Below, in pieces: positions 40,245-48,974 of a DNA stretch of 64,000 nucleotides. The translations under genes and the position numbers were made by a program. Under the pieces are notes generated by a model. It was not told the DNA's origin. It did not search any database and saw only the letters and a list, made by a program, of their open reading frames with translations. The stretch lies in contig NZ_BCNW01000001.1 of NCBI RefSeq assembly GCF_001571385.1, forward strand, positions 558,001-622,000, written 5' to 3'. Each line of letters opens with the position of its first letter. The first letter of the stretch is position 1. The stretch comes from Methanofollis ethanolicus. Lineage in GTDB: Archaea > Halobacteriota > Methanomicrobia > Methanomicrobiales > Methanofollaceae.

Positions 40245-41846
40245 CTATTCGGTCGGCCTGCGGGGGTGCGTCGTCCAGACCCGAGGATAGGTCCCGGCGG
40301 CCATCATCACCGCCCGCGGGGCGAGCACAAGTCCGGTCTTCCCGGGCTCATAGGCCGAGGAATCGGTGAGCGCTTCGCCGAGGCAGATGAGTTCGTCTTT
40401 TTCTGAGAGCACGGCCACAAGGTCGCCTTTCTGGTACTTCGTCCGCGAGAGGGCCCCGACCCCCGCGAGCGCTGCGCCGTGGCAGAGGGCGTCGATCGCT
40501 GTGTCCCGCACGACGATCCGCGGGAGGTCGCCGATGCCCTGGACCGGCGGAAGGATGATGGCTGCGAGGGGCGCGGTGTCGCCCGCCCGTGCGGCGACGA
40601 CGGCGTCCCTGACCTCGTGGAGGGTGTGAGTGTCGTTCTCGCCGATAGCGCCCGAGCGGGTCCGGCGGAGTTCCTGCATGTGGGCCCCGACGCCGAGGGC
40701 GAGGCCGAGGTGGTGGCAGAGCGACCTGATATAGGTGCCCGCGTCGCAGACAGCCCTGAAGAGGACGAGGCGCCCGTCCACGTCCAGTATCTCCAGGTCG
40801 TAGATGCGCCTGATCCGCAGGTTCCGCTTCACCGCGCTCCGGCGGGGCGGCCTCTGGTAGATCCGGCCGGCGAACTCCCTGGCCGTCTCTTCGATCTCCT
40901 CTCTGCTGACGTCCCCGTGGAGGCGCATCAGGCAGACATACTCTTTTCTTTCCTTCAGCAGGACGGGGGCGAGACGCACCGCGGGGCCGATCATGATGAC
41001 GAGCACACCCGTGACCATGGGGTCGAGGGTGCCGGCATGCCCGATAGGCATACCGAGCATCTCCCCGACCCATGCGGCGACCTGGTGGCTCGACGGCCCC
41101 CTTGGTTTGTCCACGGCGATGAGGCCGGCCTGCGGGACGCCCGGCACCCGGCGATCGGCCCCGGTCCTCTCCTCCCTGCTGTTCAGTGCGTCGAGAGTCC
41201 CGGCAAGGGACCCGTCCCCGACGACCTCGGGCGCGACGCCGGCCCGTTCCATTGCGGCCGCTGTCACCGTGCCGATGGCGGCGACGATCTGCCCTGCCCG
41301 CCGCGTCCAGTGCGCCTCGGTAAAGGACGACGCGCTCGTGAAGAGGACGACGTCGGCACGCACCGTGTCGAGGTCCTCCCCGGTCGGGACGAGGGTATAG
41401 GTGGGGTACTCGCAGACCTCAGCGCCCCGGTCCCTGACCGCCTGGAGGAGGCCGGGGTTCGGCACCGCCGCCCGCGGGATGCCGACCTTCCTGCCCTTCA
41501 GCCACTCACCCATATAGGGTGCGAAGTCTGCCGAGTAATAGGAGGGGAGGGTCTCGGGCTGGAGGCCGCAGGCCGTCAGCGTCCGTGCCGTCTGGGGGCC
41601 GATGGCGACGATACGTGCGCCGGTGTCGGGGCGCAGCCGCGGGGCGATGACCTCGGCGGGCAAGGCGCTCGTGAAGAAGATGGCGTCGAAGTTTCCGGCA
41701 TTCGCCTCGGCCACGAAGCGGTCGATGTTCTCCTCCAGGAGTTCGGCCCGCAGGGGCGAGACCGTGTAGCAGGTATGCCCGTATTGGGCGCAGAGGGCGG
41801 CGTCCCTTCCCGCCTTCTCAGCAAGGCGGGTGATCGCAATCAACAT
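40245..41846 (-). CDS. hemD-cbf5: Uroporphyrinogen-III synthase fused to Cbf5 pseudouridine synthase
   Basis: One uninterrupted 533-codon frame. Residues 1 to about 230 are HemD-like (IAITRLAEKAGRDAALC, FFTSALPAEVIAPRL, VAIGPQTARTL, VVLFTSASSFTEA, IGTVTAAAMERAG), the ring-closing step towards cofactor F430, siroheme and corrinoids. From about 240 it is Cbf5/TruB: GLIAVDKPRGPSSHQVAAWV, catalytic GHAGTLDPMVTGVL, KEYVCLMRLHGD, AGTYIRSLCHHLGLALG and a C-terminal PUA domain. Cbf5 is the H/ACA guide-RNA pseudouridine synthase. An AGGGAGGAG (41168-41176) in the linker might permit internal initiation, with GTG 41147 about 20 bases away. Confidence 0.85.
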   Translation of the reverse strand: MLIAITRLAEKAGRDAALCAQYGHTCYTVSPLRAELLEENIDRFVAEANAGNFDAIFFTSALPAEVIAPRLRPDTGARIVAIGPQTARTLTACGLQPETLPSYYSADFAPYMGEWLKGRKVGIPRAAVPNPGLLQAVRDRGAEVCEYPTYTLVPTGEDLDTVRADVVLFTSASSFTEAHWTRRAGQIVAAIGTVTAAAMERAGVAPEVVGDGSLAGTLDALNSREERTGADRRVPGVPQAGLIAVDKPRGPSSHQVAAWVGEMLGMPIGHAGTLDPMVTGVLVIMIGPAVRLAPVLLKERKEYVCLMRLHGDVSREEIEETAREFAGRIYQRPPRRSAVKRNLRIRRIYDLEILDVDGRLVLFRAVCDAGTYIRSLCHHLGLALGVGAHMQELRRTRSGAIGENDTHTLHEVRDAVVAARAGDTAPLAAIILPPVQGIGDLPRIVVRDTAIDALCHGAALAGVGALSRTKYQKGDLVAVLSEKDELICLGEALTDSSAYEPGKTGLVLAPRAVMMAAGTYPRVWTTHPRRPTE

Positions 41847-41900
41847 TGTGCAATTGTTCGGTGCGGGTGGGATATGACGGTTTCCCCACCCGGCCGGATG

Positions 41901-41908
41901 ATATATAT
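41901..41908 (+). promoter_or_regulatory. TATA box of the TctA-like permease gene
   Basis: ATATATAT, 24 bases before GTG 41932, the spacing of a leaderless archaeal transcript. The 85-bp gap also holds the promoter of the divergent hemD-cbf5 gene, for which no clear box was seen. Confidence 0.55.
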
Positions 41909-41931
41909 GGGGCGGTTTCAGAATCTCGGGT

Positions 41932-43140
41932 GTGATAGTGGCCCTCGTCGCCGGCACCCTCCTCGGCGTCGCCCTCGGCACGGTCAGCGGCCTGGTGCCG
42001 GGCGTGCACGTCAACACGATGGCAGGGCTTCTCCTCTCCCTCTCCCCGATCCTCGTGGCGAGCCTCGGCACTCCCGTGCTGGCCGCGGCCCTTGTCGCCG
42101 CCCTCGTCACCCACACCTTCCTGGACTGTGTCCCATCCACCTTTCTCGGCGTGCCCGATGCCGACACTGCGGTGATGGTCCTCCCCGCCCACGCCCTCTG
42201 CCTGGAGGGGAGAGGTGGCGAGGCGGTGCGCCTCTCGGCCCTCGGGAGCGCTGCCGCCGTCGTCTGGGCCCTGCCCTTCTCCTTCCTTTTTCTCACTCTC
42301 CTCACCGCTTTCCAGTCCTTCATCGACCTCTGGATCGGCGTCCTGCTCCTTGCGGTCGCCTGTTACCTCGTCGTCTTCTCCGAGTCTCCCGAGTGGGCGG
42401 CAGGGGTCTTTCTCGTCTCCGGTTTCCTCGGCCTCTTCACCTTCAGGTACTCCTTCCTTGCCTGGAACGGCGGCACCGGCGTCCTGATGCCCCTCCTCTC
42501 CGGCCTTTTCGGGGTTGCGGTCCTCATCTCCGCCTCCGGCGGCAGGATGCCGCCGCAGTCGGCTGCGGTCACCTATCCTGACGGAAGAGAACTCTTCAGG
42601 TGCTCGTGCGCCGGGTCGCTGGCCGGTGCCGTCGTCGGATGGCTTCCCGGCCTCTCGAATGCCACCGCAAATGCCGTCCTCGCCTCGGCGATCGACTACG
42701 GCGAGGACCGGCGGGGCTACATCGTCGCCACAAGCGCCGCCAACACGGCGAACGCCTTTCTCGGCCTCGCCGCCCTCTACGCGGTTGGCCGGACGAGAAA
42801 CGGTGTCATGGTGGCCCTCGGCACCCTCGACATCCCGCCTTTCACCGCCCTCATCTCCGTCGCCGCACTCGCTGCCGCCCTCGCATATGCCGCCACCGTC
42901 CTCCTCTCGGGTACGGCGGGCGTTTTTTCCCGCGTCCCCCTGCGCCCCCTGAACGCCGCCGTGATCCTCTTCGTCGCCTTCCTCTCCTTCCTCCTCTGCG
43001 GCCCCTTCGGCCTCTTCGTCCTCCTCGCCGCCACCCTTGTCGGGAGGGTGCCGACCCTTGTCGAGGTCCGCCGGGTCTTCTGCATGGGGGCGGTGATGGT
43101 CCCGGTGATCCTCTCGTCCCTCGGCGTGGCGGTCTTGTAG
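41932..43140 (+). CDS. TctA-like / DUF112 integral membrane permease
   Basis: 402-aa protein with about ten hydrophobic segments. The N-terminal GTVSGLVPGVHVNTMAGLLLSL and central GSLAGAVVGWLPGLSNATANAVLAS are duplicated GxxxGxxPG loops characteristic of the TctA (tripartite tricarboxylate transporter large subunit) and related archaeal families. No TctB or binding protein is nearby, so it probably works alone or differently. GTG start follows a TATA box with no leader. Substrate unknown. Confidence 0.75.
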   Translation: MIVALVAGTLLGVALGTVSGLVPGVHVNTMAGLLLSLSPILVASLGTPVLAAALVAALVTHTFLDCVPSTFLGVPDADTAVMVLPAHALCLEGRGGEAVRLSALGSAAAVVWALPFSFLFLTLLTAFQSFIDLWIGVLLLAVACYLVVFSESPEWAAGVFLVSGFLGLFTFRYSFLAWNGGTGVLMPLLSGLFGVAVLISASGGRMPPQSAAVTYPDGRELFRCSCAGSLAGAVVGWLPGLSNATANAVLASAIDYGEDRRGYIVATSAANTANAFLGLAALYAVGRTRNGVMVALGTLDIPPFTALISVAALAAALAYAATVLLSGTAGVFSRVPLRPLNAAVILFVAFLSFLLCGPFGLFVLLAATLVGRVPTLVEVRRVFCMGAVMVPVILSSLGVAVL

Positions 43141-43180
43141 CGGTCATCTCGACCCCACTTCGGTCGTCCCAAAAAATCAG

Positions 43181-43197
43181 GAGGCTATCCCAGAACT
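43181..43197. repeat. Orphan IS/MITE-type terminal repeat
   Basis: GAGGCTATCCCAGAACT resembles both ends of the MITE (GAGCATATCCCAAAACT at its left). No partner end with matching orientation was found close by, so it is probably the relic of a deleted element. Confidence 0.45.
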
Positions 43198-43553
43198 CCT
43201 GAGGACGTTTTCCATGTCGATGGAATAACCCGCATGCAACCAACGCTGTAAAAATCCTGATCTGGTGCCTGTTCAGGGGGACTACGCCCCCGGCCCTCGA
43301 AAATCAAAGATTTTCTGGCTCTGTAGAAACCCTTGCGGGAAAGTACTTCCTGAAGTGATAGGGGAAAAAATTCTGTTCAAAAGTGCCTGGTCCGGGGGTC
43401 TGCCGCCCCTCATACCCCCTGCCATTACGATAGGGGCAGGGATGACCTCCTCCTCCAGGACTCCGACCCTTTCTTCCTGGGACCAATCCTCGCGCGGGGG
43501 TCCGGGGGCAAAAGTCCCCCGGAGAACGGGAAGGCAGAGGATCAGCACGCACT

Positions 43554-43900
43554 GAGCATATCCCAAAACTCTCGTTCACTCTCCCCATCTCTGTATGGGG
43601 GCTCGGGAGAAAATTTCATGATCGGGTCGATGTCTTCCCGAATTCCCTGAAGAATCGTGCGAAACCACCGCCTTCCCCCGCCTCTCTACCGGGGGACTGA
43701 CGCCCCCGGACCCCCGAAACAGGATAGGGTCGGGGAAGAGAGGTCCTGATGAAGGAAATTGCCCTCCGCCCCCGATCGCAATGAGGGGGGGGACCGGGGG
43801 GTGAAACCCCCCGAACAGACACGAGAACAGGATTTTTCAGAACCACATACCGATCATTCCATCGACAGGACAGACAGTAGATCAGTTTTGGGATGACCTC
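43554..43900. mobile_element. MITE-like element, copy B
   Basis: 347-bp second copy of the element at 16353-16709, in the same orientation and alignable from end to end with scattered substitutions and a few small indels. Ends are GAGCATATCCCAAAACT and AGTTTTGGGATGACCTC. Flanks are ACT on both sides (43551-43553 and 43901-43903), a 3-bp duplication differing from that of copy A, so the copies arose by separate insertions. Confidence 0.75.
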
Positions 43901-44544
43901 ACTATCAACCTATGGAGGAGGAATTCTACAGAGCCGATTTTCTCGAACTCGCTGACACTCGTTCCCCGCTCAGGATTGGCAGGGGTACGGCAATCTCCCT
44001 CCTCAAAATATCCTGTTCCCTCTTCCCGAAGCCAATCGCAACCGGGGGTCCGGAAGTGAAACCCCCGGCAGGCACCTGCGTCTGCTCTCATGGAAGAGAG
44101 AGACATCAACCTGAACCTGAGGATTTACCATGTATCCCGGAGAACGGTTCTTTTGGTTTGCACGAGACTCTGACTCTCATCGAGCATCCCCTTTTCGAGA
44201 TGGGAGGTCCGCATTCTGCCTTCCCGCCCCTATCGCAATCCCGGGGGTCCGGGGGCAGCGCCCCCGGCGCGAGCGTGCGGGAAGGCGCATCGATCAGAAA
44301 ACGCCCCAGAACAATTTTCATGGGGTATGCTTGAGCCCGGGAGTTCATGCACGATTCAACAAAGCCAGAATATCGAAGATTTTCCTGTGTGTGCCTCTCC
44401 TTAATGAGTCACAGACCGAAATTTTTCGAGTTTTGTGGGGTGAAGCCCCATTGGAGGAGCGATGTGGGGGGGGGGAAGGTTTTTCTCTCCATTCAGGTGC
44501 CGTTGTTTGAAAATCTTTGATCTTCTCTGTCCCAATTGTCCTCC

Positions 44545-45471
44545 TCACACGATCCCGAAGATCAGGGCCATATAGCCCGCATACGCAGCGATGAGGAGGA
44601 GCGACCACGCCCGCGTGAACCGGTCGCCGCCCATGAAGAGGGGGACGACGGCGAGGGCGAATGCGGCGGTGATCAGGGTGTTGGAGAGGTTGCCGATCGG
44701 CACCGGCCTGATGAGGGCGCCGATGCCCATCACGAAGAGGAGGTTGAAGATGTTGCTCCCCAGGATGTTCCCGACCGAGATGCCGCCCTCGCCCCTGACG
44801 ATCGCCATGAGGGAGGTCGCGAGTTCGGGCAGGGAGGTGCCCACCGCCACGATCGAGAGCCCGATCACGAGGGTCGGGACGCCGAGCGCGCCGGCGATCG
44901 CCACCGCCCCGTCGACGACGAACTGGGCGCCGATGATGACGGCGGCAAGTCCTGCGATGGTGAGGAGCACGTCCCTGTTCCCGTGGCTCTCGACCCCGGA
45001 CGCCTCCTCTCCCTTCCCGTGCCTCCAGAGGAGGGCGAGGATGATGGCGAATGCGGTCAGCATCCCGGCGCCGGCGAGAAGGTCGAGTGTGCCCCGCAGG
45101 GCGAAGAGGACGAAGACCCCCGTCGCCGCGAGCATCAGCCCGGTCTCCCAGAGGGTGGAGTCGTGGCCGTCGCCGTTTCTGCCGACAAGTTGGGGCCTTA
45201 TAAATGCGCAGAGTGCAAGGACAAGGGCGATATTGGCGATGTTGCTCCCGAGGACATTCCCGAGGGCGATCCCGGCGTCGTCAGCCGCGACGGCGTTCAC
45301 GCTCACCACAAATTCGGGGAGAGAGGTGCCGAAGGCGATGACCGTAAACCCGACCGTCGCCGCCGAGACCCCGAAACGCGCTGCAAGCCCACTCCCCCCG
45401 CCGACAAAGAAGTCCGCGCCCTTGACAAGGAGGACGATGCCGACGAGAAAGAGGATACCTTCTATGATCAT
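44545..45471 (-). CDS. Sodium/calcium exchanger family membrane protein (CaCA)
   Basis: 308-aa cation antiporter with the internal two-fold repeat of the family: repeat 1 TVGFTVIAFGTSLPEFVVSV and LGNVLGSNIANIALVLAL; repeat 2 VIGLSIVAVGTSLPELATSL and VGNILGSNIFNLLFVMG. The two GTSLPE and two GSN motifs form the ion site. About ten membrane helices with a short cytoplasmic loop (WRHGKGEEASGVESHGNR) between halves. ATG 45471 starts at the first helix; upstream open sequence faces the divergent nop5 gene and was excluded. Confidence 0.9.
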   Translation of the reverse strand: MIIEGILFLVGIVLLVKGADFFVGGGSGLAARFGVSAATVGFTVIAFGTSLPEFVVSVNAVAADDAGIALGNVLGSNIANIALVLALCAFIRPQLVGRNGDGHDSTLWETGLMLAATGVFVLFALRGTLDLLAGAGMLTAFAIILALLWRHGKGEEASGVESHGNRDVLLTIAGLAAVIIGAQFVVDGAVAIAGALGVPTLVIGLSIVAVGTSLPELATSLMAIVRGEGGISVGNILGSNIFNLLFVMGIGALIRPVPIGNLSNTLITAAFALAVVPLFMGGDRFTRAWSLLLIAAYAGYMALIFGIV

Positions 45472-45542
45472 GGTGAATTCAGCCTGTATGATCTGGGCGG
45501 TGCGCCATATGTTAATGCTCCCTGCATCCCCATCCATATCTG

Positions 45543-46388
45543 ATGGAGCGCTACTGGTTTGGGGACGTCGAAGGAGGGGTCTGTCGCCCTGCTGAGACCG
45601 GCCCTGCAGCCCTTGCCCGGCGAATAGAGACGTTCGGGTCAGAACTCGGGAGGCCCGACTGGAGACAGGCGCAGGCCTGCGGCGCGGTCAGGGACCGTGC
45701 CGAGTATATCGCCGTCCTGCAGGCAGGATGCATGGAAAGGGCGCAGGCGCGGGTGGCGGCCGAACTCTCCGGCAAGGATGTCGAACTCCTCCAGATGGTC
45801 CGGACCCTCGACGAGATCGATCATGTCGCAAACCTCCTGCTTGAGCGGGCCGTCGACTGGCAGGCCGTTCTCGACCCGGCCTTTACCCGGAAGTACAAAA
45901 GGGGCGGCAAGGCCCTTGCCGGGCGGATACAGAGGAGTCCCTCGCCTGCCCTGAGGGCGGTCGGGGGTGAGATCGAGAACCTCGGCGAACTGCGGAACCG
46001 CCTGATGCGCGAGGTCTCCCGGCGTGCCGACGCCGTCCTCCCGAACACGAGCGCCCTCGTCGGCGGCCTCGTGGCGGCGCGGCTCATGGCCGAGGCCGGC
46101 GGCCTCTCCCCTCTTGCCCGGATGCCCGCGGCGACCATCCAGGTGCTGGGGGCGCGGACCGCCATCTTCTCCCATATCCGCGGCAACGCCCCTTCCCCGA
46201 AGCACGGCGTCATCTTCCAGCACCGTCGTGTGCACAATGCGCCGAAAGAGGTGCGGGGTCGGGTGGCGCGGGTGCTTGCGGCGAAACTTGCCATTGCCGC
46301 ACGCATCGACTACTTCAGGGGCGAACTCGATACGGCTTTTGTCGAAGGGGCGCAGACGCGGATCGACGCCGCAGGGGTGAGTGCATGA
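45543..46388 (+). CDS. Nop5-like C/D box RNP protein, short form
   Basis: 281-aa Nop56/58-type protein that bridges guide RNA and fibrillarin. The Nop domain is clear: LPNTSALVGGLVAARLMAEAGGLSPLARMPAATIQVLGA, then SPKHGVIFQHRRVHNAPKEVRGRVARVLAAKLAIAARIDYF. The coiled-coil part (ELLQMVRTLDEIDHVANLLLERAVDW) is present, but the fibrillarin-binding N-terminal domain is much shorter than the usual 100 or more residues. Its stop overlaps the flpA start (ATGA). Confidence 0.88.
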   Translation: MERYWFGDVEGGVCRPAETGPAALARRIETFGSELGRPDWRQAQACGAVRDRAEYIAVLQAGCMERAQARVAAELSGKDVELLQMVRTLDEIDHVANLLLERAVDWQAVLDPAFTRKYKRGGKALAGRIQRSPSPALRAVGGEIENLGELRNRLMREVSRRADAVLPNTSALVGGLVAARLMAEAGGLSPLARMPAATIQVLGARTAIFSHIRGNAPSPKHGVIFQHRRVHNAPKEVRGRVARVLAAKLAIAARIDYFRGELDTAFVEGAQTRIDAAGVSA

Positions 46389-46990
46389 TCCGGATCGGCG
46401 GCGTCCTTGTCTCGCCCGGCGAGGGCGGGGTCTATGGCGAGAGGATGATCGACGGTTACCGCGTCTGGGACCCGTACCGTTCTAAGTTTGCGGCCTATGC
46501 TCTCCTCGGCGGGGAGAGAGACCTCGCCCCGGAGATGCGGGTGCTCTATCTCGGTGCGGCGAACGGCACCACCGTCTCCCATGTCGCCGACTATGTCGAG
46601 GTGGTCTATGCGGTGGAGTTCGCGCCGCGGCCGATGCAGGACCTCATCGAGGTCTGCCGCCACCGGCGAAACATCGTGCCGATCATGGCCGACGCCGGTC
46701 GGCCAGAACTCTATGCCGGCATCGTCGAGGAGGCCGACCTCCTGTACCAGGACGTCGCCCAGCCCGACCAGGTGGCGATCGCCCTGCGGAATGTCCCCCT
46801 GCTCAGGCCGGGCGGCACTCTGATGCTGATGCTCAAGACGCGGAGCGTGGACGTGAGGTTGAGCCCGCAGGACGTTGCCGACGAGGCGGTCAGGGCCCTT
46901 GAAGAGGGCGGGATGCGCGTGGCCGAAGTGCTCTGGCTCGAACCCTATCACCGCGACCACGCGGCTATCGTCTGCGAAGCCATCAAATAA
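46385..46990 (+). CDS. flpA: Fibrillarin-like rRNA/tRNA 2'-O-methyltransferase
   Basis: 201-aa SAM-dependent methyltransferase of archaeal C/D box RNPs. SAM-binding VLYLGAANGTTVSHVADYV, then VVYAVEFAPRPMQDLIEVC, NIVPIMADAGRPE and LYQDVAQPDQVAIALRN are diagnostic. The N-terminal extension of eukaryotic fibrillarin is absent. It methylates ribose at sites chosen by the guide RNA, together with Nop5 encoded directly upstream and L7Ae. Translationally coupled to nop5. Confidence 0.95.
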   Translation: MIRIGGVLVSPGEGGVYGERMIDGYRVWDPYRSKFAAYALLGGERDLAPEMRVLYLGAANGTTVSHVADYVEVVYAVEFAPRPMQDLIEVCRHRRNIVPIMADAGRPELYAGIVEEADLLYQDVAQPDQVAIALRNVPLLRPGGTLMLMLKTRSVDVRLSPQDVADEAVRALEEGGMRVAEVLWLEPYHRDHAAIVCEAIK

Positions 46991-47011
46991 GATATTCCCC
47001 CTCTCTTCTTC

Positions 47012-47734
47012 ATGGGCAGATACCTCTTCAACCCCTTCAGCATCCTCATGGTGGCGTTTCTCTTCGTCGCCCTGCTGGTGCTGATCCCCCTCCTCTTCCT
47101 GAGCCTCATCGGCTCGGCATTTGCAAAACTCGGTTTTCCGCCGGGAACGGTCATCCTGCTCCTCCTGCTCACCCTTGTCGGGAGCCTCGTCAATATCCCG
47201 GTGACGAAGGTGCAGGGCGGGCCGGTGCGGATGGAGAAGGAGTTCAGCCCCTTCTACGGCTGGGTCTACCGCATCCCCGAGGTGGCGCCGGAGACGGTCG
47301 TCGCCATCAATGTCGGCGGGGCCCTGATCCCCCTCCTGATCTCGTTGTATCTCATGTACGAGTCGGTGGTCGTCTCAGGGGGCTACACGGTCCTCATCCT
47401 CGCCCTGATCGGGGTTGCGGTCGTCACTGCCGTCACGCACCATGTGGCTCGCCCCGTCCCCGGCCTTGGTATCGCCACTCCCTTCTTCGTCCCGCCCCTT
47501 GCCGCGCTCGTGACGGCCCTCGTCCTTGCCGGTTTTGCCGGGAGTCCCGAGGCGGCGGTGATCGCCGCCCCGGTCATCGCCTATATCTCGGGTACCCTCG
47601 GCACCCTCCTCGGCGCCGACCTCCTCAACCTCGGCCGCCTCGGCGAACTGGGCGCACCGATGGTGAGCATCGGCGGCGCCGGCACCTTCGACGGCGTCTT
47701 CCTCTCGGGAGTGCTCGCGGCCTTCCTGGCATGA
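47012..47734 (+). CDS. DUF1614 integral membrane protein, paralogue 2
   Basis: 240-aa polytopic membrane protein, paralogous to 11719-12402. Shared loops are SLVNIPVTKV, AINVGGALIPLLISL, ISGTLGTLLGADLLNL and the C-terminal GGAGTFDGVFLSGVLAAFLA. It has about seven hydrophobic segments; function unknown. It starts 21 bp after flpA with no clear promoter, so may be read from the nop5-flpA transcript. Confidence 0.78.
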   Translation: MGRYLFNPFSILMVAFLFVALLVLIPLLFLSLIGSAFAKLGFPPGTVILLLLLTLVGSLVNIPVTKVQGGPVRMEKEFSPFYGWVYRIPEVAPETVVAINVGGALIPLLISLYLMYESVVVSGGYTVLILALIGVAVVTAVTHHVARPVPGLGIATPFFVPPLAALVTALVLAGFAGSPEAAVIAAPVIAYISGTLGTLLGADLLNLGRLGELGAPMVSIGGAGTFDGVFLSGVLAAFLA

Positions 47735-47974
47735 GGAGGATTGGTTTTTTCTATTTTCTGGCTTTTTAGAAACCCTCGCGTTGAGTGATCACTTCACGAA
47801 GAGAACTCTGGAGATTCTCTGGTCTGCAGTGCCTGTGCCGGGGGACTACAGCGAAGACCTAACGGCCTTCCTGACCTCACTTCGTTCGCAGCCACTGAAC
47901 TTTGCGTTCCGGATAGGGGAGTACATCGGCCCGAGCATGGGGATCTCTCCAGAGCCTTTTTTCTGATCGATATT
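47735..47974. repeat. Repeat fragment between convergent genes
   Basis: 240 bp without a credible gene. TTTTCTGGCTTTTTAGAAACCCTCGCG-like sequence (from 47753) and GTGCCTGTGCCGGGGGACTAC (47828-47848) match phrases at 43310-43340 and 43266-43286, but in reversed order, so it is a rearranged member of the dispersed repeat family. A 61-codon open frame here is not protein-like. Confidence 0.5.
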
Positions 47975-48805
47975 TCACGGCCGGTACGTCTGGAACAGTG
48001 CGTCGAAGACAGGCACCTGCTCCGCATAGAGCCGCGGGTCGTTCTCCTTGTATTCGAGACTTGTCTCGACCGCCGGGTGCGCCGAGATGAAGGGGATGAC
48101 GGTGGCGAAGTCCAGTCCGCCTTCGGGGTGGTTGATGGGGAGGTGCTCGTCGGTGACCGACCCCCTCCTGCTGTTCGAGAGGTGGAAGAGGCCGAGGGGG
48201 AGGTCGTCGAAGGGGGCGAGGAGGTTGGCATAGGGTATGCCGAGATAATTTGCCGTGCAGAAGAGGTGGGCGAAGTCCAGGCAGAACCCTCTCACCCTGC
48301 CGCCGGCAAGGGTGAGGAGTTCCTCCGCCGTGTTCCCGAGGAGGGGGTAGCCCGCATAGACCGCGGGGAGGTTTTCGAGGATGAAGCGCGGGTCGAAGTG
48401 GCCGTCCAGAAAGGCGGCGAAGGTCTCCTCCGCCTCCTCCCTCCGGCCGGGCAGGTGCCGCCCCGCGTGGAGGACGATCTGTCTGGCGCCGGTGACGTCC
48501 GCCGCCTCCGCCGTCAGGGCCAGGGCCTCCTCCGTCCACCTCTCGATCTCCGCGGGAGGGCGGTCGTCGTAGGCCGTCGGTGCACAGGGGTTCACCCCGT
48601 GGCCGTGGTGGGGGGCGTGGATGACGATGGGGACGCCGGCATCTGCGATCCTCTCCATGTCGCGCCTGAACGCCGCCCTCTCCGCCGGGATCACCTGGAC
48701 CTGCACATGGTCGATCTGCCCCTCCCGATGCATCGCGGCAAGCGCGGAGAATGTCTTTAGATCGTCGGAGCGTACCCCGGCGCCGATGCGGTACAGCCTT
48801 TTCAT
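47975..48805 (-). CDS. TIM-barrel sugar isomerase / AP endonuclease 2-like protein
   Basis: 276-aa protein of the xylose isomerase-like TIM barrel superfamily. Strand-end residues typical of the metal site are VIHAPHHGHG, QIVLHAGRHLPG, RFILENLPAV, GFCLDFAHLF, LFHLSNSRRGSVTDEHLPI and VETSLEYKEND. It could be a sugar or sugar-acid isomerase or an endonuclease IV relative; the SNSRRG...DEHLPI pattern resembles endonuclease-IV-like archaeal proteins. Substrate not determined. Single gene between a repeat fragment and tRNA-Gln. Confidence 0.75.
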   Translation of the reverse strand: MKRLYRIGAGVRSDDLKTFSALAAMHREGQIDHVQVQVIPAERAAFRRDMERIADAGVPIVIHAPHHGHGVNPCAPTAYDDRPPAEIERWTEEALALTAEAADVTGARQIVLHAGRHLPGRREEAEETFAAFLDGHFDPRFILENLPAVYAGYPLLGNTAEELLTLAGGRVRGFCLDFAHLFCTANYLGIPYANLLAPFDDLPLGLFHLSNSRRGSVTDEHLPINHPEGGLDFATVIPFISAHPAVETSLEYKENDPRLYAEQVPVFDALFQTYRP

Positions 48806-48852
48806 GCCTGATCATGGCATCCGCTCAGGGATGAGTGTTTTGAAAAAGGAGT

Positions 48853-48924
48853 AGCCCGGAGCAGATTCGAACTGCTGTCGGGGGATCCAGAGTCCCCCAT
48901 GATTGACCGCTACACTACCGGGCT
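48853..48924 (-). tRNA. tRNA-Gln (anticodon CTG)
   Basis: Acceptor stem AGCCCGG/CCGGGCT; anticodon arm GGGGA-CTCTGGA-TCCCC with anticodon CTG; T arm GCAG(A)-TTCGAAT-type loop. 72 nt, no encoded CCA, no intron visible. It lies between the TIM-barrel gene and thyA, all on the same strand. Confidence 0.93.
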
Positions 48925-48974
48925 ATGCGCCTTATTCTGTTTTTCTTCGGGATAGAAAAAGGTGACGGTCCGGT

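Larger units (their letters stand above)
43141..44544. repeat. 1.4-kb gene desert built of dispersed repeats
   Basis: No supportable gene. It contains, in order: a lone IS-like end GAGGCTATCCCAGAACT (43181-43197); a GAAAATCAAAGATTTTC palindrome (43298-43317) with TGGCTCTGTAGAAACCC, also found near 47754; several C/G-rich phrases of the form CCGGGGGTCCGGGGGC; MITE copy B (43554-43900); and degenerate segments to 44.5 kb resembling 4.2-4.5 kb. It looks like a landing zone of old mobile fragments. Confidence 0.7.

Noticed and set aside
40479-42581. 700-codon plus-strand frame opposite hemD-cbf5
   Set aside because: It runs antisense through two enzyme domains and then out-of-frame through the TctA-like gene; no motif or start site.
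43265-44510. Several 75-140-codon frames between the TctA-like and CaCA genes
   Set aside because: All lie in repeat or MITE sequence, are unlike proteins, and lack ribosome sites.
47781-47966. 61-codon frame between DUF1614 and the TIM-barrel gene
   Set aside because: It consists of dispersed repeat phrases seen elsewhere in other frames.
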